A stretch of DNA of 25,559 bases from Leptospiraceae bacterium (GTDB taxonomy: Bacteria; Spirochaetota; Leptospiria; Leptospirales; Leptospiraceae). Shown here piece after piece: positions 16,544-25,139 of the stretch. How positions within the stretch are numbered: position 1 is the stretch's first letter; each line of letters opens with the position of its first letter. The stretch is from the NCBI GenBank assembly GCA_016711485.1, contig JADJSX010000017.1, forward strand, positions 1 through 25,559, given 5' to 3'. The notes beneath the pieces were generated by a model. That model searched no databases and was not told the DNA's origin. It saw only the letters and a list, made by a program, of their open reading frames with translations. Both the position numbers and the translations under genes were made by a program.

Positions 16544-17401
16544 ATGAGTAGAAATAAATTCGATATACGGACTTATAAAAAGGAGAATGAAATATGTAAA
16601 ATTGTAGAAGAATTAGGAAGTCATATTTTAACTGAAACTTCACATACATTTAAGACTTTTGGATCAATAACTATTTTAGAGGCAAAAAAATCTGCTCTAA
16701 AATATTCAAACAAAGCTAAAGAGAAACCTGCAATCGTCCTCATTGACATCGTATTGGCGGCTAATAGAAACTATAATAAAGTTGTAGAACCAAATATTAG
16801 AAAAATTGAAGAAAATTATCCAGAATTAAAAAGTATAAAAGATTTGGAAAATCTCTTGAAACGCAAAACGAAAAAGGAATTTTTTCTATTTTGGGGTCAT
16901 AAGGATGAGAAAAAATATAAGACTCTTACTTTACTTTTAGAAAGAATTCAGAAACTTAAAAAAGTATATAAAGAAGTCAATAGCGATTATAAAATAATAA
17001 ATAAGTGGGCACAGAATGCAAATATCCTAGAAGTAAAGAAAGATATTATTGGATCAATCCCAAATATTTCGATTGCAACGGTTCAGCACTTAAGAATGAA
17101 TTTTGGTATAGATACTGTTAAGCCAGACCAAAGAGTAAAAGAAGTTTTAGAAACGGAATTTGATATCGAAAAAATAAATGATTTGAAAGGTATACTAGCA
17201 GTAGAACAAATAGCTTCTATTACCAAATATAAAGTTATCGAGATTGACCAGATTTTTGTCAAATTTGGTTCAGGATATTATAATAAAAATGCGAAGTTAA
17301 ATATAAAAGTAATAGCAAAAAATTTGAAAGATTTAAATGTACCAACAGATATTATTTCTAAAGCAACTTTATTAACAGAACGGCAAATAATTCAATTGTA
17401 A
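16544..17401 (+). CDS. HhH-GPD-like protein of unknown function
   Basis: A 285-aa basic protein starting at ATG 16544 after AAAAGGAAAAA. The C-terminal half reads SIPNISIATVQHLRMNFGIDTVKPDQRVKEVLE (about 170-202) and AVEQIASITKYKVIEIDQIFVKFGSGYYN (220-248). A helix-hairpin-helix-like segment followed by KPD-x-RV and a later conserved Asp resembles the arrangement of HhH-GPD DNA glycosylases (…VDxHV… and catalytic D), but I cannot confirm the family. The N-terminal half is helical and Lys-rich. It is alone in its cassette, 58 bp from site 8 and 27 bp before site 9. A base-excision or modified-DNA-sensing role is plausible given the company of restriction genes, but remains inference. Confidence 0.68.
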   Translation: MSRNKFDIRTYKKENEICKIVEELGSHILTETSHTFKTFGSITILEAKKSALKYSNKAKEKPAIVLIDIVLAANRNYNKVVEPNIRKIEENYPELKSIKDLENLLKRKTKKEFFLFWGHKDEKKYKTLTLLLERIQKLKKVYKEVNSDYKIINKWAQNANILEVKKDIIGSIPNISIATVQHLRMNFGIDTVKPDQRVKEVLETEFDIEKINDLKGILAVEQIASITKYKVIEIDQIFVKFGSGYYNKNAKLNIKVIAKNLKDLNVPTDIISKATLLTERQIIQL

Positions 17402-17428
17402 ATCTTTAGAAGTTGTGCCGGTTACTTC

Positions 17429-17723
17429 ACCTAACTGCGAGTATCCGCTAAGAGAGTGAACTATGTTCGGAAGCTGTTCACTCTCTTGCTCCGAGCCGGC
17501 TGGTTGTTTAAGTGAAATTTTATAATTTATTTGGAAAGCTAACGCAAGTCCAGTGCCTTCACTACTGTCACGAAACTTGCAGAAAAGAGCAAGTTTGCGC
17601 GCCATCCGTTCAGTCACAGGACTTGCTAGTTATACGGTGGCTCGGAGACATGACTTTGAAACTCAAAAGGTGCTACCGCACTTTCGAGTTTCAAAGTCAC
17701 GTCGGATACTCTTAACGTTATGC
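17429..17723 (+). repeat. attC-like site 9
   Basis: R'' ACCTAAC 17429-17435, R' GTTATGC 17717-17723. Hairpin A GAGAGTGAAC/GTTCACTCTC, hairpin B2, hairpin C TTTGAAACTC/GAGTTTCAAA; axial stem CTCCGAGCC/GGCTCGGAG as in site 5. Upstream flank TGCCGGTTACTTCACCTAAC pairs with GTTAGGTGAAATAACCGGCA after site 8, one mismatch at position 11. Confidence 0.88.
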
Positions 17724-18436
17724 GCAATGCCTCGCTATATTTCATTTAGTTAATCCAACAGATTGTAGAAGAATGGAAAAGATTGTTTTTTATGGCTGGA
17801 TTCGAAAAATAATGTGAAACGCAGGATTTACGATTGTTTTAAATAAAATTGAAAGGAGTTCTGATTTTGGACTTTTCTTATGAGAAATACAGATTAGAAA
17901 TTTGAAAGACGTAGTAATTACTTTTAAGATGAAGGAAATAAATTTTGCAATATTGAAAAGGATTAGCTTTTAAACTTAAGCTGGATAATAAGAATTATCC
18001 GAGACTCTTTTGGTATTTTAAGAACTGCTTTGTATCTTTAAGTTTAAAAATTAAATAAAAATATAAGAATAAAAATATTAAATATAAGCTGGATAATAAG
18101 AACTATCCGAAACTTTATTGATATTTTAAGAATTACTAATAGAATCAAACAAGTTGCACTTTGGGTTTAAGTATGACTGAATAGAATTCTTCAATTGACT
18201 TTCTATTTATAAGTTTGCCCGCATAGAATTATGAAACATTTTTTTGATTCTAAGCCTTCCTATTTATTTGTAGAAAGAAATTTTCAAGAATCGCATTAAC
18301 TTAAAGTTTTTTTAGTTGAAGTTTTTTATCATAGGTAAACATATAGTAAACGCGTGGACGGAAATTACTTGCTAGATTTTATCGAGTTACGAGTTTAGTT
18401 CTTGTCAGATTTTATCGGAGTCATGCGAGGCAAAGC
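17724..18436 (+). repeat. non-coding cassette, copy 2
   Basis: Same 713-bp body as at 15475 with scattered substitutions and small indels (for example one A fewer after ATGGAAAAG, which breaks the only short shared ORF). The paired ends GCAATGCCTCGC and GCGAGGCAAAGC are kept. Confidence 0.8.
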
Positions 18437-18738
18437 GCATAACTGCGAGTATCCACTGCGGAGGTGAACAATGTTCGGAAGCTGTTCACCTCCTTGCTCC
18501 AAGCCGGCATAGTTGTATTAGCCACACTTTGTAGTATTTTTGTTGAACTTATGCAAGTCCAGTGCCTTCGTTCCGGTCACAAAACTTGCAGAGAAGATAA
18601 TGCAAGTTTTGCGCCCTACACTCAGTCACGGGACTTGCTAGTAGTTGGTCGGCTTGGAGACATTGAGAAAATGGAAAGAAAAATGCTTGGGGCATTTTCT
18701 TCCCATTTTCTCAACGTCGGATACTCTTAACGTTGGAC
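18437..18738 (+). repeat. attC-like site 10
   Basis: R'' GCATAAC 18437-18443, R' GTTGGAC 18732-18738, the only site with GTTG. Hairpin A GGAGGTGAACA/TGTTCACCTCC, hairpin B1, hairpin C2. Confidence 0.88.
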
Positions 18739-18775
18739 GCCATGAATAAATAAATAAAGGCAAGGAGCATTCAGT

Positions 18776-19852
18776 ATGAATAATTTAAATGAAAAAATCG
18801 TAAGTCTTTCTACTATTTTATCAGAAAAACGAGGAACAGATATAGATACAGAGTATTTCAAAAATCTAAAACATGATACATTATTGGATGAAGTCATTTC
18901 ATTGTTTGAAATAAATAAATCTAATTTAGGGTATTCTCAAATACAAAAGATGCAATCATTAAACGATCACGGAGTCGATATTTTAATGCATTTTGGAGAA
19001 ATTAAAATCGGATTTCAAATTAAAAGTCACTTCGATGTTACGGAAAACAATTTTGCTGCTAATGTAAAAAGACAAATCAGTGAGTCATACTTTCATGGTA
19101 TAAAGAAATTATATCTTTTAATTTGTGCTCCCATTAATGACGACAGCAACAATTATCAATTCAGAATTTCACATCTAGTAAATGAAATTAGTTCTTATAA
19201 GTTTAAATATATATCTGTTTTTGAGCCACAAGAAATAATCCTTCAATTAAAAAATAAACAACTTATTTCTAACGATGTTATTCAGAGAATGCAAAGTAAT
19301 TATATTTTTGATGAAGTTAGCAATGATGAAATTAAAAAAATGCTAAATCTTCTATTAGCAGGAAATGTAAAGATTTCTAATCCTAATCAAATTCAGCGCA
19401 TCAAAAAAAAGGCAAGTAACTTAAAAAAATTATATCGAGTATTAAAATGGACAGACATAGATGAAGAAATGAACAAAAAAGATTTAGAGATGTTTAATAA
19501 TTTATTAGATGATCTTGAAGATTTAAATCCATTATCATTAGATTTTTTATCCATCTCAATACAAAAATCTCAAATAAAAAAAATAAGCTACTATCAAGAG
19601 TTAAAGATTTTACCAAAAGAAATTGAACTCGAATTATCTTTATCCCCTAAGGATGTGATGGAGCAAATTGCAATATTGGGTAAAAAGTTTAAAATTTCCA
19701 TTGACGATGATTCAGAAGGATTAGACTACATCTTTATTGGAAATTATTCTGGAATAGAAATATTTGTATTCATAAAGAATTTCTGCGATAAAATAGATAT
19801 TAAAGTCAAAGATATTATAACAAATTTAAACTTTGAATTATTTGATGAATAA
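18776..19852 (+). CDS. restriction-endonuclease-fold protein
   Basis: A 358-aa soluble protein with AAGGAGC upstream at Shine-Dalgarno distance. Residues 63-85 read NDHGVDILMHFGEIKIGFQIKSH: D68 in VDI and Q81-I-K83 form the D...(Q)xK variant of the PD-(D/E)XK nuclease core found in Mrr-like and related restriction or repair nucleases. A Rossmann-like continuation (KKLYLLICAPIN, about 115) fits the fold. The C-terminal 200 residues are helical and acidic, of unknown role. It is a single-gene cassette, ending 23 bp before site 11. A stand-alone defence nuclease such as a type IV-like enzyme is a reasonable guess; no partner methylase is adjacent. Confidence 0.7.
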   Translation: MNNLNEKIVSLSTILSEKRGTDIDTEYFKNLKHDTLLDEVISLFEINKSNLGYSQIQKMQSLNDHGVDILMHFGEIKIGFQIKSHFDVTENNFAANVKRQISESYFHGIKKLYLLICAPINDDSNNYQFRISHLVNEISSYKFKYISVFEPQEIILQLKNKQLISNDVIQRMQSNYIFDEVSNDEIKKMLNLLLAGNVKISNPNQIQRIKKKASNLKKLYRVLKWTDIDEEMNKKDLEMFNNLLDDLEDLNPLSLDFLSISIQKSQIKKISYYQELKILPKEIELELSLSPKDVMEQIAILGKKFKISIDDDSEGLDYIFIGNYSGIEIFVFIKNFCDKIDIKVKDIITNLNFELFDE

Positions 19853-19875
19853 AATAGAGAACATTTATTCACAGC

Positions 19876-20172
19876 GTCCAACTGCGAGTATCCACTTCGA
19901 GAGTGGACTATTTGGGAAGCTGTCCACTCTCTCGCTCCAAGCCGGCTTAGTTGTATTAGCCACACTTTGTGGTATTTTTGTTGAACTCACGCAAGTCCAG
20001 CGCCTTCGTTCCGGTCACAAAACTTGCAAGAGAATAATGCAAGTTTTGCGCCCTACACTCAGTCACGGGACTTGCTAGTATTAGTTCGGCTTGGAGACAT
20101 GACTTTTAAACTCAAAAGGTGCTACCGCACTTTCGAGTTTAAAAGTCACGTCGGATACTCTTAACGTTATGC
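19876..20172 (+). repeat. attC-like site 11
   Basis: R'' GTCCAAC 19876-19882, R' GTTATGC 20166-20172. Hairpin A GAGAGTGGAC/GTCCACTCTC, hairpin B1, hairpin C TTTTAAACTC/GAGTTTAAAA. Upstream flank ATTTATTCACAGCGTCCAAC pairs with GTTGGACGCCATGAATAAAT after site 10: R'' changed to CCAAC together with R' GTTGG, a clear covariation across the cassette. Confidence 0.88.
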
Positions 20173-20885
20173 GCAATGCCTCGCTATATTTCATTTAGTT
20201 AATCCAACAGATTGTAGAAGAATGGAAAAAGATTGTTTTTTATGGCTGGATTCGAAAAATAATGTGAAACGCAGGATTTACGATTGTTCTAAATAAAATT
20301 GAAAGGAGTTCTGATTTTGGACTTTTATTATGAGAAATACAGATTAGAAATTTGAAAGACGTAGTAATTACTTTTAAAATGACGGAAATAGATTTTGCAG
20401 TATTGAAAAGGATTAGCTTTTAAATATAAGCTGGATAATAAGAATTATCCGAGACTCTTTTGGTATTTTAAGAACTGCTTTGTATCTTTAAGTTTAAAAA
20501 TTAAATAAAAATATAAGAATAAAAATATTAAATATAAGCTGGATAATAAGAATTATCCGAAACTTTATTGATATTTTAAGAATTACTAATAGAATCAAAC
20601 AAGTTGCACTTTGGGTTTAAGTATGACTGAATAGAATTCTTCAATTGACTTTCTATTTATAAGTTTGCCCGCATAGAATTATGAAACATTTTTTGATTCT
20701 AAGCCTTCCTATTTATTTGTAGAAAGAAATTTTCAAGAATCGCATTAACTTAAAGTTTTTTTAGTTGAAGTTTTTTATCATAGGTAAACATATAGTAAAC
20801 GCGTGGACGGAAATTACTTGCTAGATTTTATCGAGTTACGAGTTTAGTTCTTGTCAGATTTTATCGGAGTCGTACGAGGCAAAGC
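20173..20885 (+). repeat. non-coding cassette, copy 3
   Basis: Same 713-bp body as at 15475 with few substitutions; no ORF of note; the two GGATAAT...ATTATCC hairpins are kept. Confidence 0.8.
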
Positions 20886-21183
20886 GCATAACTGCGAGTA
20901 TCCACTGCGGAGGTGAACAATGTTCGGAAGCTGTTCACCTCCTTGCTCCAAGCCGGCATAGTTGTGATAGTCAAACTTTGCAGTTTTTTTGTTGAACTTA
21001 CGCAAGTCCAGTGCCTTCATTCCGGTCACAAAACTTGCAAGAGAATAATGCAAGTTTTGCGCCCTACATTCAGTCACAGGACTTGCTAGTAGTAGGTCGA
21101 CTTGGAGACATGACTTTGAAACTCAAAAGGTGCTACCGCACTTTCGAGTTTCAAAGTCACGTCGGATACTCTTTACGTTATGC
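20886..21183 (+). repeat. attC-like site 12
   Basis: R'' GCATAAC 20886-20892, R' GTTATGC 21177-21183. Hairpin A GGAGGTGAACA/TGTTCACCTCC, B1, C TTTGAAACTC/GAGTTTCAAA; spacer TTTAC. It joins two non-coding cassettes in tandem. Confidence 0.88.
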
Positions 21184-21895
21184 GCAATGCCTCGCTATAT
21201 TTCATTTAGTTAATCCAACAGATTGTAGAAGAATGGAAAAAGATTGTTTTTTATGGCTGGATTCGAAAAATAATGTGAAACGCGGGATTTACGATTGTTC
21301 TAAATAAAATTGAAAGGAATTCTGATTTTGGACTTTTATTATGAGAAATACGGATTAGAAATTTGAAAGACGTAGTAATTACTTTTAAGATGAAGGAAAT
21401 AAATTTTGCAATATTGAAAAGGATTAGCTTTTAAACTTAAGCTGGATAATAAGAATTATCCGAGACTCTTTTGGTATTTTAAGAACTGCTTTGTATCTTT
21501 AAGTTTAAAAATTAAATAAAAATATAAGAATAAAAATATTAAATATAAGCTGGATAATAAGAATTATCCGAAACTTTATTGATATTTTAAGAATTACTAA
21601 TAGAATCAAACAAGTTGCACTTTTGGTTTAAGTATGACTGAATAGAATTCTTCAATTGACTTTCTATTTCTAAGTTTGCCCGCATAGAATTATGAAACAT
21701 TTTTTTGATTCTAAGCCTTCCTATTTATTTGTAGAAAGAAATTTTCAAGAATCGCATTAACTTAAAGTTTTTTAGTTGAAGTTTTTATCATAGGTAAACA
21801 TATAGTAAACGCGTGGACGGAAATTACTTGCTAGATTTTATCGAGTTACGAGTTTAGTTCTTGTCAGATTTTATCGGAGTCGTACGAGGCAAAGC
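21184..21895 (+). repeat. non-coding cassette, copy 4
   Basis: 712-bp copy immediately following copy 3 and site 12, so two cassettes of this kind are in tandem. It differs by single bases and small indels from copies 1-3. Confidence 0.8.
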
Positions 21896-22194
21896 GCATA
21901 ACTGCGAGTATCCACTGCGGAGGTGAACAATGTTCGGAAGCTGTTCACCTCCTTGCTCCAAGCCGGCATAGTTGTATTAGCCACACTTTGTAGTATTTTT
22001 GTTGAACTTACGCAAGTCCAGTGCCTTCACTACTGTCACGAAACTTGCAGAAAAGAGCAAGTTTGCGTGCCATCCGTTCAGTCACGGGACTTGCTAGTAG
22101 TTGGTCGGCTTGGAGACATTGAGAAAATGGAAAGAAAAATGCTTGGGGCATTTTCTTCCCATTTTCTCAACGTCGGATACTCTTAACGTTAGTT
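21896..22194 (+). repeat. attC-like site 13
   Basis: R'' GCATAAC 21896-21902, R' GTTAGTT 22188-22194. Hairpin A GGAGGTGAACA/TGTTCACCTCC, hairpin B2, hairpin C2, a module mix unlike site 12 although the cassette body before it is nearly the same. Confidence 0.88.
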
Positions 22195-22298
22195 GCCATG
22201 ACCGGCTAGAAATTTTTGAGAATAGGGATTGCTAGCAGAAATTTGTATCCGATGGTAAATATAGTTTTTAAATAGCATTTTAATTTAGGAGAATAAAT

Positions 22299-23990
22299 AT
22301 GTCGTACCAACCAATTTCAGTAAAAGAAGTAGTAAATAGAATTAATGCGAATACGAATGGATGGTTTTTACCACCAGTTCAAAGACCTTATGTCTGGGGG
22401 AGTAGATATGAGAGTGAAAAATTTATTTGTAAGTTATTTGATTCACTTCTTAGAAGATATCCTATTGGAGGAATCATTATATGGAATACTGATAAGGAAA
22501 TACCATACAGAGAATTTATGCAGGAATACACTTTTAACGATATTCCTGCATTTGTTGATAAAGGTCTTTGGAGCAGAAGTGATAAATGGTTTGTTTATGA
22601 TGGTCAACAAAGAATGCAAACTCTATACTCATGCTTAAAGTATAGTTTAAACAAGAGAGTATTAATTTTTGATTCTCTTTTTAAACTTGATGAAGCATTA
22701 GATGACCCTAATGCAACCGGCTTTAGCTTCATTGATAAAAATGAGAATGTTGAGCCAAGATACATTAGATTGAATGAGTTATTTGCAAAACAGGAAAATG
22801 AAAAAACTAATTTCAGACAGGGATTAATTAGGAAAATAGAAAACATATCAGACGATGATGCTACGACTGTAGAAACGAATATAGATAACTTATGGGATGT
22901 TTTTGTAAAAGAGGATGCGAAAACAATTTCATATTTTCCTATTTCACAGAAAGATGTAAATGTTGTAAATGAAATATTCCAAAGGTTGAATACAGGCGGA
23001 ATTCCACTTTCACAAGCTGATTTGCTTTTATCAAGAATAAAAGAGATTAAATATGATTTTGAAGAAAGTCTACAAAATTTTTCTAAGACCATCTACGATG
23101 TTACTGGTAAAGGCTTTTTATTTGATTATTACAGTATCCTCCAAATAATTAATTTAATAGTTAAGGGGAGTATCAGAATTGACCCCGATAAAACAAAAGA
23201 AAATGAATTGAAAAAGTATATTGATATTTGGCAAAAGTTAGAATTACCTTTACAAGAATTTTTTTCTGATTTTATTTGGGGAGTTTTTAAAATAAACAAT
23301 TCTTCCATTGTTCCGAGAAAGCTTGCCTTCTATCCTATAATAATTTATCTTTATGAATTATCTCAGAAAGGCAAAAACTGGAGAAGCCTCGATATCTCTA
23401 ATGTAAAGCGAATAAAGAAATATTTTATTCTTTCTCAAATAAATGATTGGAATATACAAAGCATCGTGGATAATTTTTCATCCTTGATAGTTGAACAATT
23501 TAGCGATAACACTAAGGGTATTGACTTTCCTCTTGATGTCTTCATTAATACACTAAATGCTAGCAAAAAGCGAAACACGGATTTATTCGAGACAAATTTT
23601 ATAGATTATCATTGGCTTTCTTTAAAAGTCTTAATGCCTGCAAGAATATTTCAATTCGAACCAGATACAAAAGGAAGATTTAATCCTGAAATTGACCATA
23701 TATTTCCGGTCAATCTAGATAATCAAAATCAAGACTATAAAGAATTCGTTGACATTTTATGGAACATGCAACCTGTTAAAGGTGATATCAATAATTATAA
23801 AAGAAAAAAACATCCAAAAGTATTTTTCTCTAGCGATGATGGGAAAAAATATATTGGAGAATATGACTTTTTACCAACCCAAGATTTAAATAATCAGTTA
23901 TGGCATGATTACATTAGTTTTATAAATGAAAGAAAAATATTAATGATAACTTTCTTGAAAAATGAATATGAAATAGATTTAAAAAATTAA
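22299..23990 (+). CDS. DUF262/HNH nuclease (GmrSD-like type IV restriction)
   Basis: A 563-aa protein with TTAGGAG upstream of ATG 22299. The N-terminal DUF262 domain is recognised by PPVQRPYVW (about 25-33), the DGQQR motif at 101-105, which binds or hydrolyses nucleotide in this family, and FQRLNTGG at 227-234. The C-terminal domain carries EIDHIFPV (D466-H467) and an N/K-rich stretch LWNMQPVKGDINNYKRKKHP, the His-Me/HNH nuclease (DUF1524-like) of GmrSD enzymes. Such single-chain proteins restrict phage DNA with modified bases and are driven by NTP; here the target is unknown. Intact, alone in its cassette, about 90 bp before site 14. It needs no methylase, so it can move as a one-gene cassette. 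Confidence 0.88.
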   Translation: MSYQPISVKEVVNRINANTNGWFLPPVQRPYVWGSRYESEKFICKLFDSLLRRYPIGGIIIWNTDKEIPYREFMQEYTFNDIPAFVDKGLWSRSDKWFVYDGQQRMQTLYSCLKYSLNKRVLIFDSLFKLDEALDDPNATGFSFIDKNENVEPRYIRLNELFAKQENEKTNFRQGLIRKIENISDDDATTVETNIDNLWDVFVKEDAKTISYFPISQKDVNVVNEIFQRLNTGGIPLSQADLLLSRIKEIKYDFEESLQNFSKTIYDVTGKGFLFDYYSILQIINLIVKGSIRIDPDKTKENELKKYIDIWQKLELPLQEFFSDFIWGVFKINNSSIVPRKLAFYPIIIYLYELSQKGKNWRSLDISNVKRIKKYFILSQINDWNIQSIVDNFSSLIVEQFSDNTKGIDFPLDVFINTLNASKKRNTDLFETNFIDYHWLSLKVLMPARIFQFEPDTKGRFNPEIDHIFPVNLDNQNQDYKEFVDILWNMQPVKGDINNYKRKKHPKVFFSSDDGKKYIGEYDFLPTQDLNNQLWHDYISFINERKILMITFLKNEYEIDLKN

Positions 23991-24080
23991 AATTTTTTGG
24001 AGAAAAAACTTTTTCAGACTAATAAAAGATTTAGAAATTCGGTATAGGTTTGCATCTCCTATGTAGAGCCGGTCACGGTC

Positions 24081-24377
24081 AACTAACTGCGAGTATCCAC
24101 TGCGGAGGTGAACTATGTCGGAAGCTGTTCACCTCCTTGCTCCAAGCCGGCATAGTCGTGTTAGCCAGACTTTGTACTATTTTTGTTGAACTCACGCAAG
24201 TCCAGTGCCTTCGTTCCGGTCACAAAACTTGCAAGAGAATAATGCAAGTTTTGCGCCCTACACTCAGTCACGGGACTTGCTAGTAGTTGGTCGGCTTGGA
24301 GACATGACTTTGAAACTCAAAAGGTGCTACCGCACTTTCGAGTTTCAAAGTCACGTCGGATACTCTTAACGTTATGC
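24081..24377 (+). repeat. attC-like site 14
   Basis: R'' AACTAAC 24081-24087, R' GTTATGC 24371-24377. Hairpin A GGAGGTGAAC/GTTCACCTCC, B1, C TTTGAAACTC/GAGTTTCAAA. Upstream flank AGCCGGTCACGGTCAACTAAC pairs with GTTAGTTGCCATGACCGGCT after site 13 with a bulge and one mismatch at about position 11. Confidence 0.88.
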
Positions 24378-24418
24378 GTGATTTTGGCTAAACCTCAAAA
24401 AAAGATTAAAAAATGTAT

Positions 24419-24447
24419 TTGACTTCATATTACATATAAGTCATATT
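24419..24447 (+). promoter_or_regulatory. promoter and possible operator of toxin-antitoxin cassette
   Basis: TTGACT (24419-24424), 17-bp spacer, CATATT (24442-24447): a good sigma70-type pair right before the toxin start at 24455, implying a very short or absent leader. A dyad TGACTT...AAGTCA (24420-24425 and 24438-24443) spans the spacer, as expected for an antitoxin operator. Confidence 0.5.
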
Positions 24448-24454
24448 GAAAAAG

Positions 24455-24789
24455 ATGTGGGAAGTTATCCAAACTAGTAATTTTAAAGAGTGGTATGATG
24501 ATTTAGATGAAGATGCCAAGGAAGATATTTTAAGCTCTATTATAATTCTTCAAAATACGGGACCAATTCTTGGAAGACCAAAAGTTGATACTCTTAAAGG
24601 TTCAAAGATTAAGAATTTGAAGGAATTAAGAGTTCAGAGTAATGGAAGACCATTTCGTATATTCTTTCTCTTTGACTCGAAAAGAATATAGTTTTACTAA
24701 CTGGTGGAAATAAACAGAATGATAAGAGTTTTTATAAAAGAAAAATATCAGAGTCTGAAAAGATTTATAAAGAATATTTTTCTTCATAG
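24455..24789 (+). pseudogene. HigB-type toxin, one frameshift
   Basis: The first frame encodes MWEVIQTSNFKEWYDDLDEDAKEDILSSIIILQNTGP...LKELRVQSNGRPFRIFFLFDSKR, the start of a HigB/phage Gp49-like RelE-superfamily toxin, and stops at 24691. From 24688 another frame continues IVLLTGGNKQNDKSFYKRKISESEKIYKEYFSS to a stop at 24787-24789, exactly the family's C-terminal half. The join AGAATATAGTT appears to carry an extra AT (or to lack one base). ATG 24455 is preferred over TTG 24446 because of the promoter spacing. Rejoined length about 110 aa, normal for HigB, which cleaves translated mRNA. Either inactive or an assembly error. Confidence 0.75.
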
Positions 24790-24799
24790 GAGAATGAAT

Positions 24800-25116
24800 A
24801 TGGAAAAGAAAGGAAAGTTAACAAATTTTATTACTCATGCTGAAAAAACTCTTCCTGCATGGAGAGTTAATTGAGCTAAACAAAATGCAAGAAAGAAATT
24901 TTAAAAATGAAATTAGGAGATTTAAGAAAAGAATTGGGAGTTAAACAGATTGACATTGATGGATTTAGTCAGTCCGCTATTTCTAGACTTGAATCTCGAA
25001 CTGATTTTAAAATCTCTACCCTTATTGACTACATTTCACAATTAGATTTAGAATTGGAAATAACTGTTAGACCAAGAAATTCTAAGAAAAAAGAATTTGT
25101 CCTAGTTAAGGCTTAA
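24800..25116 (+). pseudogene. HigA-type antitoxin, interrupted
   Basis: ATG 24800 follows AGGAGAATG (24788-24796) and begins MEKKGKLTNFITHAEKTLPAWRVN, then stops at 24872-24874. The frame from 24907 gives MKLGDLRKELGVKQIDIDGFSQSAISRLESRTDFKISTLIDYISQLDLELEITV..., an XRE-type helix-turn-helix DNA-binding domain typical of HigA. Between them IELNKMQERNFKNE is in a third frame, so the gene has at least two shifts. The 69-aa C-terminal part alone could still be made and bind the operator, but has no obvious ribosome site. It normally neutralises the HigB toxin directly upstream. Both genes of this pair are broken. Confidence 0.65.
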
Positions 25117-25139
25117 TTGTCCCAGCGCGCCAAAACCAC

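Noticed and set aside
18464..18730. Plus-strand ORFs such as MNNVRKLFTSLLQAGIVVLATLCSIFVEL (also 21923-22186, 24050-24283, 16244-16483)
   Set aside because: These are readings through the attC-like site. The C-terminal parts differ according to which hairpin module follows, and frames are not kept among copies.
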